Source of the DNA: Ignavibacteria bacterium
GTDB taxonomy: Bacteria; Bacteroidota; Ignavibacteria; Tepidaquicellales; Tepidaquicellaceae
Direction: 5' to 3'
Length of the DNA stretch: 64,000 nucleotides
Assembly: GCA_036262055.1 (NCBI GenBank)
Contig: DATAJP010000002.1
Location: forward strand, 62,001-126,000
The translations under genes and the position numbers were made by a program. Positions 32,913-42,292 of this stretch are shown piece after piece. The notes under the pieces are model-generated. The model was not told the DNA's origin. It ran no database searches and saw only the letters and a program-made list of their open reading frames with translations. Position 1 is the stretch's first letter, and each line of letters begins with the position of its first letter.

Positions 32913-34660
32913 TATTTATAATCCACTTTTTTTAATTTTTTCAAAATCCATCCATCAGGGTCAACAACAACATCGAGCGGTTTACCTTTTATCGTTTGAG
33001 TAAACGTTTGCCTTTTTTTGTCATTAAAGAATGTAAACTCTTCATTTCCTTTGTCAGTCTTTACAAGAATTCTCAGATTCGATTTATAAACAGGCCAGTC
33101 TTCCTGCGCCTGATATACATTCAACCTCAACATATAAGCGTCTGTGACATCCTGTCCGTCGAATTCATCAGCTTTCCACGAATATTCAAATTCGGGTCTT
33201 GAAGTTCCTTTATAAATCCATTGGTCAAAAAAATAAGTCAGGTTCATTCCTGAAACAGTTTCGCAAACCTGTTTGAATTGCTCAGTTGTTGCCGTTCCGT
33301 ATTTATAATCATTATAATATGTCCTTAGGATTTTAAAAAATGTACTGTCCCCTACTGTTCCTCTTAACATATGCAAAACCCAGCTACCTTTTTCATAAGT
33401 TGTTGCCCCAAAAATAAATCCTTCAGGGTCATAAAGCGTCCCGGCAAAGCTTCCATAATCTGACTTTCTCATATATGATATAAGACCTTGTTTACCTTTG
33501 AGGTGCTCCTGCCAGAGCGCCTCACCATAAGTTGCAAAGCCTTCATTGAGCCAGATGTCTTTCCAGGTTGCAGGAGAAATCGCATCACCAAACCATTGAT
33601 GAACAAGCTCGTGGGCAACGACGTCCTCATAGCGCCTGTCTCCTGTAGTTAAAGTGTAGCCCATGCTTGAGACGGTCTGGTGCTCCATAGCGCCGCCAAC
33701 CCAGCCGAACATTGCCATTCCGTATTTATCATTTAAGAAAGGATATTCTCCGAAAGTCTTAGAATAAAAATTCATCATGTCCACAGTATACGCCCAATCT
33801 TTTTTTGCTTCGGCTGTATATTGCGGGAAAGAATAATATACAACCGGCATTGTTGTTGAACCGTCTTGTGAGACATATTTTTCTTCCCAGAAATCATACT
33901 TGCTGATTGCAATTGAAACAAGATAAGTTGTAATAGGATAATCGGAGCTCCAGTGAAATAACCTGGTTGTTTCATTTATCAAACTGTCATTAATTAGTTT
34001 GCCGTTTGATACCCCCGTGAGCTCAGACGGAACGGTGAGAATCATATCCATTGTAAATTTATCGGTTGGTAAATCTTTGCATGGCCACCAGTTAGGTGCG
34101 TATGTCGGCTCACTTAAATTATATATTGCGATATTATCATTAATGTATTTAAATGCAAATGCATCGAATCCCTCGTTTTCAGGCGTTCCCTGATAATTAA
34201 ATTCTACTTTGAACTCATCATTTTTATTTACAAGTCCTGCGCTTGAAATTGTTATGTAATCATTTTTTCTTTCATAAACAGCATTGCTGCCGTTAAGCTT
34301 TATGAAATTAATTTTCATATTATCAAGAAAATTAATACAAATCTTATTCAGCGTATCCGAATTATTTACTGCTGTCATCGTAACGTTCCCAAAAAGGGTT
34401 TTATTAGGTATATCAAATGAAAGTTCTATCTTATTATTAATTACATCAAATTGGTTTTGCAGTCTTACAATTGCCGGGTCGTCTTTTCTGTCATTCTCAT
34501 CATAAGAAAGCTCGTAGTATTTTTGCTGAATGTCTCTTAAAGTATTATAAAGAAGGTCTTCATTTATATACGCGACAGAGTTAAGCGTAAAGATTGTCCA
34601 TAAAATAACATTAATGGAAATGAGAAAGCAAATGAACAGGAAAAGTGTTATTTTTTTCAT
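32912..34660 (-). CDS. M1 family zinc aminopeptidase, membrane-anchored
   Basis: About 582 residues from the Met at 34660; an ATG 33 bases upstream is also in frame, but the chosen start begins MKKITLFLF directly before the hydrophobic anchor. The catalytic domain has VVAHELVHQWFGDAIS and NEGFATYGEALW, and the exopeptidase motif GGAMEHQT rather than GxMEN. No T9SS tail, so it is likely an inner-membrane-anchored periplasmic enzyme or lipid-associated. First gene of a tight three-gene unit with crcB and the large S8 protease. A paralogue with a T9SS tail is at 1307. Confidence 0.9.
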   Translation of the reverse strand: MKKITLFLFICFLISINVILWTIFTLNSVAYINEDLLYNTLRDIQQKYYELSYDENDRKDDPAIVRLQNQFDVINNKIELSFDIPNKTLFGNVTMTAVNNSDTLNKICINFLDNMKINFIKLNGSNAVYERKNDYITISSAGLVNKNDEFKVEFNYQGTPENEGFDAFAFKYINDNIAIYNLSEPTYAPNWWPCKDLPTDKFTMDMILTVPSELTGVSNGKLINDSLINETTRLFHWSSDYPITTYLVSIAISKYDFWEEKYVSQDGSTTMPVVYYSFPQYTAEAKKDWAYTVDMMNFYSKTFGEYPFLNDKYGMAMFGWVGGAMEHQTVSSMGYTLTTGDRRYEDVVAHELVHQWFGDAISPATWKDIWLNEGFATYGEALWQEHLKGKQGLISYMRKSDYGSFAGTLYDPEGFIFGATTYEKGSWVLHMLRGTVGDSTFFKILRTYYNDYKYGTATTEQFKQVCETVSGMNLTYFFDQWIYKGTSRPEFEYSWKADEFDGQDVTDAYMLRLNVYQAQEDWPVYKSNLRILVKTDKGNEEFTFFNDKKRQTFTQTIKGKPLDVVVDPDGWILKKLKKVDYK

Positions 34661-34829
34661 CAGTGAGATAAGATTTTTTTTATCAAACGGCAATTTTTCT
34701 TAGTCAAATTAGGTTAATCCGGGATAAATTATGTTTATTATAATACAAAAAAGGCATTTTAAATAAAATAACAACTGTAATTTTATTTCCTTATTTTTAC
34801 AGCTAATCTAACTTTATACTACAAATTTT

Positions 34830-35504
34830 ATGAAAAGATTTATTCTTCCTCTTTTTCTTTTGCTGCTTTTAACCTTTAATTCCTGCATAGATTTGTCGCA
34901 AACAATAACAATAAATGCGGATGGTTCAGGCAACGAGACATCGACAATTACATTCGATAAGACTTTTATGGATATGATAACATCATTTGCGGCTTCATTC
35001 GATTCAACACGCAGGCAGGAAATAATTGACTCAATTTATGACAATGAGAATTTTATTGATGACATGAGGGAAGATTTTGACAGCGTTCAGGGAATTACTT
35101 TAACGAATATGAGCGCTCAGACAAACCCTGATTCATCAAAGTCAATTTATTTTTCATATAATTTCATTTCGGTGGATGCAATTCAAAATTTATTTAATTC
35201 CCGTGAAGCAAGCTCTACAATGAATTCCAATATTTCATACATTACTCAGGGAGACAGCATTATATTCAGGATTATTTATTCCAAAAAACAAACGGGAGAC
35301 GATGATACATCAGGAACTGCTTTACGGGAAGAAATAGGAAAATTATTTGAAAACGATATGGCGCATACTACTGTAAATTTTCCATATCCGGTAATAAGCA
35401 CAAATGGTCAGTTGCAGGGAAACAGTGTGACATGGAATATCCCGATGGAAAATTTATACAATATGAAAGAACCTGTTGTTATGGAAGCAGTGCTGAGGAA
35501 GTAA
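34830..35504 (+). CDS. Putative lipoprotein of unknown function
   Basis: 224 residues. The signal peptide has a lipobox-like end (LLLLLTFNSC, Cys at about 19), so it is probably a lipoprotein. The mature protein begins with a beta-hairpin-like INADGSGNETSTITFDK, has an acidic helical middle (DFDSVQGITLTNMSA) and ends with a VTWNIPMENLYNMKEPVVME strand. The layout resembles LppM/DUF3153-type lipoproteins in which a short Gly-Ser hairpin follows the lipid anchor, but this is not certain. Divergent from the M1 gene. Confidence 0.65.
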   Translation: MKRFILPLFLLLLLTFNSCIDLSQTITINADGSGNETSTITFDKTFMDMITSFAASFDSTRRQEIIDSIYDNENFIDDMREDFDSVQGITLTNMSAQTNPDSSKSIYFSYNFISVDAIQNLFNSREASSTMNSNISYITQGDSIIFRIIYSKKQTGDDDTSGTALREEIGKLFENDMAHTTVNFPYPVISTNGQLQGNSVTWNIPMENLYNMKEPVVMEAVLRK

Positions 35505-35526
35505 ACTTAGATAAAGAAATGAAGTT

Positions 35527-35745
35527 TTGGAATTCTTGTATGATGAAGGATTTGGAAGAGATATAAAATTCGGAAGTAGTTTAGTTGAAGTTTTTACAAA
35601 GGACTACTATTTCGAGCATATTGGATATTTTAAAATAAAAATCGATGTATGGTTTTCGTATGGATATGAAAGATTATTTTACGAAATATCTGTGCCGATG
35701 ATAAATTATAGAGATAAGAATGATAATGTTCGATGGCTTGATTGA
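35527..35745 (+). CDS. Short hypothetical protein or gene fragment
   Basis: 72 residues from a TTG; no ATG exists in a useful place. Tyr/Phe-rich (KDYYFEHIGYFKIKIDVWFS). Frame upstream reaches a stop at 35512, so it may be the tail of a decayed gene. Convergent with the amidohydrolase; its stop is 11 bases away. The amino-acid composition is protein-like, but support is weak. Confidence 0.35.
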   Translation: MEFLYDEGFGRDIKFGSSLVEVFTKDYYFEHIGYFKIKIDVWFSYGYERLFYEISVPMINYRDKNDNVRWLD

Positions 35746-35755
35746 ATAAAAAGGC

Positions 35756-37300
35756 TCAATTTATTTTTTTACCTTTAAGATAAGTTTGCTCCACCTTTGC
35801 AGTTCTGATTTCATCCGCATTCATCTGAAATAAATCATCCAAAATTATAAAATCAGCAGATTTTCCAACCTCAATTGTTCCAAAATTGTTTTCATTATAA
35901 CTTGCATAAGCATTTTCTTCGGTGTAGCATTTAATGCAATCATCGAGAGAAATATTGTACTCCGGTAAAAACCCTTTGTCGAATCCTTCGGCTTTTCTTG
36001 TCATTGCGAAATAAATTGTTTCAAACGGATTTTCATCGACAATCGGGAAGTCCGTTCCGTAACAAACATTTGCTCCTTCATCAATAAGCTGTTTATATCT
36101 ATGGGTTGTTTTTAAATCCTCAACTTTTTGAGAAGCAGTTTTTGCATCACTAAACAAATGCGCCGGCTGAACTGAAGCAATAACGTTCAACTCTTTAAAT
36201 CTTTTTAAATCTTTATCCTGAATATGCTGCGCATGTTCAATGCGGAATCTCCGGTCTTTATTTCCATTTTTTGAAATAAGCTGTTCATTAAAATCAAGCA
36301 GTTCAGTCACGGATTTATCTCCTATTGCGTGCACCGACATCTGATAATCCGATTTATCAATTTCAAATCCAATCTCTTCAAATTCCCCGCTGTTGATTAT
36401 TTCCATTCGCAAGCCGTTATGATTGCGGTTAACATAATTTTTATGGAAGTATGCAGTTTCGCTTGACAATGAACCGTCATAAAAAGCTTTGAAGGATTGA
36501 AACTTAATCCAATCATTAAACTTAATAAACCTTTTTTTATAATTTTCTAAATTCTGAAATTCTTTGAATGGCAAACGTGAGTCTATGCGGAGATTAAACT
36601 CATTTTTTTGCAATAATACTTCAAACACATCGAGGTCAAAAGGTAATGTTATATCTGCAACAGATGTTATGCCGAGTGAATGGAGTTTTTCTATTTCAGA
36701 TTTAACGTTATTTGCGAGCTCTTCAATTGATTTGCGCGGTATGAAACTCAATAAGTAATTAAGCGCGGTTTCCTTCAGTTCGCCGGTTAAGTTTCCGTCT
36801 CCATCTCTCACTACCTCGTCGGATTTGAATTCATTTAATTTTGATTTTAAACCTGAAAGTTCAATTGCTTTAGAATTTGCAAATCCCGAATGCATATCAA
36901 ATCGCGAAATCAAAACCGGCATATCAGGCGCAACAGCATCAAGAAAATTTACATCCGGGGAAAATCCGTCCGTTATGCCTGAGTCGGAAAAATATCCCCC
37001 CGTAATCCATTCCGTCGTAGTTTTATACTCTGCAAAAATTTTTTTAAAATCTTTTTTTGTTTTTGCGTTTCTAAGGTTCAGCTCGCTATTAACAATCGAT
37101 GCCTTTAACAAATGGCAATGTCCGTCCATAAATGATGGAAGAACAAGCTTATTTTTTAAATCAATTTTGTTTTCAAAATCCGGTTTTGGGGTTTTATCTT
37201 TTATGTAAATGATTTTTCCCTTTGAATCATCAATGCCGAATTCGTTCGTAAAAGAATTTTTACCGAGCCAAACCTTACAATTTTTAAATAGCGTTTTCAT
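35756..37300 (-). CDS. YtcJ-like metal-dependent amidohydrolase
   Basis: 514 residues of the amidohydrolase superfamily, YtcJ/exoenzyme-like subgroup. Metal-site motifs: MDGHCHLLK near residue 60, MSVHAIGDKSV, RIEHAQHIQDKD and CYGTDFPIVDENPF. The composite beta-domain surrounds both ends. Substrates for this subgroup are various N-acyl or amide compounds; no specific one can be named. Cytoplasmic (no signal). Monocistronic, followed at lower coordinates by the convergent short gene at 35527. Confidence 0.9.
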   Translation of the reverse strand: MKTLFKNCKVWLGKNSFTNEFGIDDSKGKIIYIKDKTPKPDFENKIDLKNKLVLPSFMDGHCHLLKASIVNSELNLRNAKTKKDFKKIFAEYKTTTEWITGGYFSDSGITDGFSPDVNFLDAVAPDMPVLISRFDMHSGFANSKAIELSGLKSKLNEFKSDEVVRDGDGNLTGELKETALNYLLSFIPRKSIEELANNVKSEIEKLHSLGITSVADITLPFDLDVFEVLLQKNEFNLRIDSRLPFKEFQNLENYKKRFIKFNDWIKFQSFKAFYDGSLSSETAYFHKNYVNRNHNGLRMEIINSGEFEEIGFEIDKSDYQMSVHAIGDKSVTELLDFNEQLISKNGNKDRRFRIEHAQHIQDKDLKRFKELNVIASVQPAHLFSDAKTASQKVEDLKTTHRYKQLIDEGANVCYGTDFPIVDENPFETIYFAMTRKAEGFDKGFLPEYNISLDDCIKCYTEENAYASYNENNFGTIEVGKSADFIILDDLFQMNADEIRTAKVEQTYLKGKKIN

Positions 37301-37332
37301 TATAAAACAAATATAAATAATAATTATAAAAA

Positions 37333-37359
37333 AACCCGTTCAGTTAAACCGAACGGGTT
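37333..37359 (-). terminator. Terminator downstream of the M12B-like gene
   Basis: AACCCGTTC / GAACGGGTT stem (9 bp), loop AGTTAAACC, followed on the minus strand by a T-run (AAAAAAA at 37328-37334 on the plus strand). Confidence 0.8.
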
Positions 37360-37407
37360 GAATTCAAAAATTCACGCAAATGCGGGACTGTTGATAAAAT
37401 AATTCCG

Positions 37408-39645
37408 TCATTTTATCAACAGCATTCGTTTTGTATCGACAAATTCACCTGATTGTATCCTGTAAAAATACACACCTGATGAAATATTCATAGCATTGAA
37501 ATCAACATTATAATAACCTGCCTGCGTATATTCACTTACGAGTGTTGCAATTTCTTTTCCGCTTATGTCATATACTTTCAGTGTTGTGAAAGAAGCTTTC
37601 GGGATTGCAAAATTTATTTTTGTTGACGGATTAAACGGATTCGGATAATTATTTCCAAGTTCAAATTTATCAGGTATCTCAGTCGAAATCTGTGTAATAC
37701 CGACACCGGTTCTTTTCAGCACTACGATGAATGATGATGATGTTGTGGAATCAAACCCATTATATGCGACTGCACTCCAGATGCATAAAACAGAATCATT
37801 CACAGTTCCCAAATTTTGCGCAATTGTATCAAGAAGGCTTTTACGCAAACTGACTACTGTATCAGTGCCGTTGTTATCGCTGTCAAACTTCAAATCACTT
37901 GAAGGAGGAGCGCCGCCTTTTCTTATTTTAAACGCATATCTTATTGATGGATGCGTTCCCGAGCTTGACCATTTGAACTGCTGAACTGCAGTATTGTTCG
38001 GAGCGGTTTCTACTTTTGTTAAAGTCGGAGGGAACAATAAATTTATAAAATTCAGATTAAGAATTATTCTGAAAGTTCCGTCTGTTGTATCTCCAACTGA
38101 AGGGTTTGATGCATCGATAATTCTGATTTTTGCCTGTGTGGTTGTTGCAATATACGGAACCGTCCATGTCACGCTTCTGTTCTGGGCAGGGACATTATTC
38201 TGAATTGAATTCCATGAGCTTCCGTTGTTGGAAGTATATTCGATATTAACATTCCCAGTTAAAGAGCCGCCCCACCAGACAGCAACATTTTGACCTGTTC
38301 TGTAAGATTCACCTCCGTTCGGATATGCAACAAGCATATTTGTGTTAGCATTTGTTATACATCCCGCGCTTTCAGCTCTGATTCTTATTAAAGTACCCGG
38401 TTGCTCGCCAAAATCAAGAATGACGGAACCACCTCCGATTAAGTCGCAATAACTCATTATCGTTCCAACTGCAGGACGCGGTGGACCACTGAAACAACCT
38501 CCTTCAATAAACTCACAGGTATCCAAAGGACCGCCTGCCCAGCTGCAGTTATGTGTATGAGGTGAGCCGAAGTTATGACCCATTTCGTGGGCGACAACAA
38601 CAACGTCATATGAATAATTAGGAATGTTATTTATTTGACCATTAAGGGTTGCACTCAAGCCATATCCGTTTGTATTGTCACAAAGCACATTAAGAAAAGC
38701 TATGCCTGCTACATCAATATTATTTCTTCTTGACAGCAGATGTGTTATCACTCTTTGAACGCCTCCCTGAGTTGAAATCCATTCCGAGCGAAGCTGGTTA
38801 AGCATTGCAATTCCGCTTGTCGAAGTATATGGGTCTTGAGTTGTCCATACTCTTAAATAACCAATAGATATTTTTACATTTTCATCTTTCAAATAAACTG
38901 CTGAAACTGCGGTCATTAAAGCTGTTGCCCAGTTAGTTGCATTTTGAGTTCCACCATACCAATTATGAGTAAAGAAATCTATATCAATGGCAACACTTGC
39001 ATTAAGCATAACATCAAAGCCGGTGTCAGTCTGTTCCATTCTCTTTTTAAGCTCTTTCATCGATTCATAAACGGATTCCGGAACTCCGAGCGCATCGGAG
39101 CCGCATTTCAATTCGCTGTGAAATTTTTTCTTTGTTTCCTGATAAACTACATAATTATCTGTTATTTCCGAATCATTGCCGATTTTTCCGATTATGTATA
39201 CATCATTTTCTGTTCTAAGCAGTCCTATAATCTGGTTCTCAAAAAAGTTAAGAACTACAAGAGAGTTTGGCATTCCCTCAATTACTCCTGTATATGATAC
39301 GATTCCATTTGTTAATTGAAACGGTTTATTTCCCGACGCAGTCCGTTCAACAAGCTGTGCGTTTTTATCAAATATATCAAACTTGTTGAGGTGGACACGA
39401 ACCGAGTGATACTCGGTTACCGGAATATTCAAATCAAGACTGTATTGTTTCTGTGAATAGATGGTTCTTAATTCATTGAAGTCCATTTTTAATATAACAG
39501 GGCTGTCAACAAATGGACTCAGATTATCTTTTAATGAAGCATCGGTATTGTTTAAAGTAAAAAGATTATTTGCATTGGCATTTACAACAAACAAAAATGC
39601 CGTTGAAAAAACAATTGAAAAAATAAAAAATATTTTTTTTATCAT
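37408..39645 (-). CDS. Secreted metalloprotease (reprolysin/M12B-like) with T9SS sorting domain
   Basis: 745 residues from the Met at 39645. The longer ORF start at 39672 would lie in the terminator hairpin at 39662, so I reject it. Signal peptide 1-27 (FLFVVNANAN), a propeptide-like region to about 200, then a metzincin domain with the zinc motif H353-E354-x-x-H357-x5-H363 (AHEMGHNFGSPHTHNCSW). An Ig-like module with a GGESYRTG segment and a fibronectin-like module follow, then a T9SS type A domain (NYPNPFNPST, tail KRMLLIK). Secreted endopeptidase likely. Confidence 0.92.
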   Translation of the reverse strand: MIKKIFFIFSIVFSTAFLFVVNANANNLFTLNNTDASLKDNLSPFVDSPVILKMDFNELRTIYSQKQYSLDLNIPVTEYHSVRVHLNKFDIFDKNAQLVERTASGNKPFQLTNGIVSYTGVIEGMPNSLVVLNFFENQIIGLLRTENDVYIIGKIGNDSEITDNYVVYQETKKKFHSELKCGSDALGVPESVYESMKELKKRMEQTDTGFDVMLNASVAIDIDFFTHNWYGGTQNATNWATALMTAVSAVYLKDENVKISIGYLRVWTTQDPYTSTSGIAMLNQLRSEWISTQGGVQRVITHLLSRRNNIDVAGIAFLNVLCDNTNGYGLSATLNGQINNIPNYSYDVVVVAHEMGHNFGSPHTHNCSWAGGPLDTCEFIEGGCFSGPPRPAVGTIMSYCDLIGGGSVILDFGEQPGTLIRIRAESAGCITNANTNMLVAYPNGGESYRTGQNVAVWWGGSLTGNVNIEYTSNNGSSWNSIQNNVPAQNRSVTWTVPYIATTTQAKIRIIDASNPSVGDTTDGTFRIILNLNFINLLFPPTLTKVETAPNNTAVQQFKWSSSGTHPSIRYAFKIRKGGAPPSSDLKFDSDNNGTDTVVSLRKSLLDTIAQNLGTVNDSVLCIWSAVAYNGFDSTTSSSFIVVLKRTGVGITQISTEIPDKFELGNNYPNPFNPSTKINFAIPKASFTTLKVYDISGKEIATLVSEYTQAGYYNVDFNAMNISSGVYFYRIQSGEFVDTKRMLLIK

Positions 39646-39661
39646 AAGTTGTCCTGTAAAA

Positions 39662-39682
39662 AAAACCGGCATAAAGCCGGTT
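39662..39682 (-). terminator. Terminator downstream of the M14 carboxypeptidase gene
   Basis: AAACCGGC / GCCGGTTT stem, loop ATAAA. On the minus strand a T-run (A's on the plus strand at 39656-39664) follows. It lies 43 bases beyond the M14 stop at 39725 and ends before the 39645 start of the metalloprotease. Confidence 0.75.
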
Positions 39683-39724
39683 TGGTTTAATAAACAGTCC
39701 CTGACCTGCGGAACTGCTAAATTG

Positions 39725-42106
39725 TTATTTAATTAAAATCATTTTTTTAGTGTCTGAAAAATCTGCCGTTTCGAGCTTATAATAATATACACCACTCGAT
39801 AAATTCGATGCATTAAATTCCATATTATATGACCCGGCATTTTTAACTTCGTTTACCAGCTGAGCAACCTGTCTTCCCAACAAATCATACACATTTAAAG
39901 TTACAAACCCGGTTTTAGGTATATCAAATTTAATAGAAGTTGATGGGTTAAACGGATTCGGATAATTTTGAAATAAACTATATTTTAATGGAATTTCCGA
40001 ATTGTTTCCTATGACGGAAGTAGGCACGGCATTGTAATTCATTATTCTGATATTATCAATATAAATACCGTCTGCATTAGTCTGGACATTTGATACAAGC
40101 GAGAATCTGACTTTAAGCTGTGCTGTTGCTTTAGCAAGTGAAGTTATGTCAAGAACTTCTTTAACCCAGCTTGATTGAGTGCCATTGAAAAATTTTGCGG
40201 AGCTCCAGGTAGTGCCGTTATCAGCCGAAACATCGAAATATGCATAATCAAGAAGGTCAATTGTATTTCTTCTGAAGAAGCTTACAATGGTAACTTTATT
40301 GGCAGAAATATTTAATGGATTCGTTAAGGTTAAAGTTCTCGTGTTGCTTGAACCATAATTTCCGGTCGGACTATCAGTGAATGAATTATTTGGAGATACA
40401 AATTGGCTGGTAGTAGTTCCCCATCCTCCTGACTGCGTCCATCTTCCCGTCAAACCGTTTTCAGCACTATCAAGATAAGATGCAATTCCGTTTCCGACGG
40501 GCACCCAGACTTTCATAGTATATACTGAACTTGTATCATTATTTTGCTTAATTCTGATTACAGTTTCATAAGCGGAATTATTAAGAGCATTTGCAGGAAC
40601 GGTAAAGTTAAACGTAACACTATCTGATACTCTCGAATTTATATTTGCATAATTAAAAGTTCCGGTAGTAATATTTAATCCCGGACTTGATGCAATGCAT
40701 TCGACTTTTACATTCGAAGCCGGCATCAAACCTTTATTTCTTATGAATACTTTTATTGAGCCGTTTTCACCGGGAGTATAATTTTCTTTATTAAGCTTTG
40801 CGGCAGTCGGCATAACAAAACCTCCGGCTGCAAGCACAAAATATATGTTAGACCAAACGTTCTGTCTGCATAACGGTAAAATTCTTGCCTGTGACGGCCA
40901 GAAGCCGTCTGACCCTATACCGACTTCCGGTGTCATTGAAATAATTTTTGCATGACCCGAATCATTGTAATACCAATCATCAGTAACACCGCGCACGCCA
41001 TAGTTAACAGTATTATATGACCGGCCTACCGTAAAATGATTGTGAAGATTCATGTCTTCGGATACCTCATGAAATATTGCTTCATCGGGCGTCTGTGTGT
41101 CCTGCCATCCCCATGGTCTTATGTAATAATTTCCGTAGGTATGATATGATAAAGCATTTTTAAAATTTCTCGAATTCACAAAATCTCTTGCATTCTGAGT
41201 TTCAGGTTCGGAAAACGGAGCGGTTCCTCTGTATGTATCACTGCTTCTTGTTGTATCTGAACCGCCATTAGGTGAATTCCAATACTGTAAAGTTCCGAAA
41301 TTTCTGTTAAGATCAATTCCGAATGAACCGTTGCCGTTGTTTTTCCTGTTTTTTCTCCACATACCGCCTCCGTTAGGATTTGTTGAACGGTTATATTCAT
41401 AACCATCAGGGTTGAAGACAGGTGTAAAATATAATTCTCTGTTGTCGAGGATATACCTTGCTACCGGGTCAGTATTATAATTTTCCAATAACCAGTACAC
41501 AAAATATACCATGTTCATCATGCTCATCGGTTCGCGCGCGTGTATAAGCGAGTGAATCCAGACTTCCGGCTTACCGGCTGGAGCGTTAGGAGAACTTGAG
41601 ACTTTCACAGTCCACATCGATCTTCCTTCGACGGAATTTCCGATTGAAAATTTTTGAGAAATTAAATTCGGATATTGCATTCTCATTGAATCCAGCTTTG
41701 CAATAACCTGGTCATAAGTCAAATAACCGCCCATTGACCCGTTCATTGAATGACTGATGTTAAAAGTATTATCCTCAACATTATCAGGAAAGTTTCCGTT
41801 AAATAGTGCATTCTCATATTTAACTCTTTCGTTGTAAAACGCACTCCAGTCCTCAACAACAACCTGATAAGGAACCCCGGATTTCTTCAGTAATTCGACT
41901 TCGCCTGCAGAAAGATAAACTTCCATTTCATTGTTATTGAAATAAGCGTGGTCAAAAAATAAACCGTGTTTATTTATACTTTTTATATCGTTATCAGAGT
42001 TAATGAATATTTTTATGAATGAATATTTTTCCTGCGAGTAAATATCGGAACTTAATCCTAAAACTAAAACAAACAGGAATATTAATTTAAGTATTTTTGA
42101 TGCCAT
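39725..42106 (-). CDS. Secreted M14 zinc carboxypeptidase with T9SS sorting domain
   Basis: 793 residues. Signal peptide 1-24 (LGLSSDIYSQ). A short pro-region is followed by the M14 domain (about 125-430) with zinc ligands H189 and E192 (SLIHAREPM) and H322 (SYHTYG), the substrate-binding motif FNPDGYEYNRS and DLNRNFG, and catalytic E394 (MTPEVGIGSDG). Then an Ig-like CARDB/NEW3-type domain, a jelly-roll domain and a T9SS domain (NYPNPFNPST, tail KKMILIK). It should cleave C-terminal residues from extracellular peptides. Complete catalytic set. Confidence 0.95.
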   Translation of the reverse strand: MASKILKLIFLFVLVLGLSSDIYSQEKYSFIKIFINSDNDIKSINKHGLFFDHAYFNNNEMEVYLSAGEVELLKKSGVPYQVVVEDWSAFYNERVKYENALFNGNFPDNVEDNTFNISHSMNGSMGGYLTYDQVIAKLDSMRMQYPNLISQKFSIGNSVEGRSMWTVKVSSSPNAPAGKPEVWIHSLIHAREPMSMMNMVYFVYWLLENYNTDPVARYILDNRELYFTPVFNPDGYEYNRSTNPNGGGMWRKNRKNNGNGSFGIDLNRNFGTLQYWNSPNGGSDTTRSSDTYRGTAPFSEPETQNARDFVNSRNFKNALSYHTYGNYYIRPWGWQDTQTPDEAIFHEVSEDMNLHNHFTVGRSYNTVNYGVRGVTDDWYYNDSGHAKIISMTPEVGIGSDGFWPSQARILPLCRQNVWSNIYFVLAAGGFVMPTAAKLNKENYTPGENGSIKVFIRNKGLMPASNVKVECIASSPGLNITTGTFNYANINSRVSDSVTFNFTVPANALNNSAYETVIRIKQNNDTSSVYTMKVWVPVGNGIASYLDSAENGLTGRWTQSGGWGTTTSQFVSPNNSFTDSPTGNYGSSNTRTLTLTNPLNISANKVTIVSFFRRNTIDLLDYAYFDVSADNGTTWSSAKFFNGTQSSWVKEVLDITSLAKATAQLKVRFSLVSNVQTNADGIYIDNIRIMNYNAVPTSVIGNNSEIPLKYSLFQNYPNPFNPSTSIKFDIPKTGFVTLNVYDLLGRQVAQLVNEVKNAGSYNMEFNASNLSSGVYYYKLETADFSDTKKMILIK

Positions 42107-42241
42107 TTTTTGCTTCTATATTATGTTTTTACAAAATTTGCGCTCATTACAGAGCGTAACAAATAAACTAAACAAAAAGTGTTTCTAATTCAATCCCGAT
42201 TTAGCGGGTTAATTGTGTAAATTCATTGTAAAAGACCCCGA

Positions 42242-42260
42242 AATCCTAAAAAATAGGATT
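42242..42260. promoter_or_regulatory. AATCCTA hairpin in the divergent M14 / YCF48 intergenic region
   Basis: AATCCTA, loop AAAAA, TAGGATT is a perfect 7-bp stem 33 bases upstream of the 42293 start. It has no T-run and is between divergent genes, so it is not a terminator. It may be a regulatory palindrome; a smaller one (CCCGATTTAGCGGG) lies at 42194-42207. Confidence 0.3.
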
Positions 42261-42292
42261 GTCATAGCCGTAGTTATTTAATAAATTTATAT

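Noticed and set aside
32913-33000. Fluoride riboswitch upstream of crcB
   Set aside because: That DNA is the coding end of the M1 peptidase, and I see no fluoride-aptamer pattern there.
39646-39672. N-terminal extension of the M12B-like protease
   Set aside because: The first nine codons fall in the terminator hairpin of the upstream M14 gene; the signal peptide starts properly at the next Met (39645).
42180-42262. Terminators between the M14 and YCF48-like genes
   Set aside because: The genes are divergent, so no transcript ends here, and the hairpins lack T-runs.
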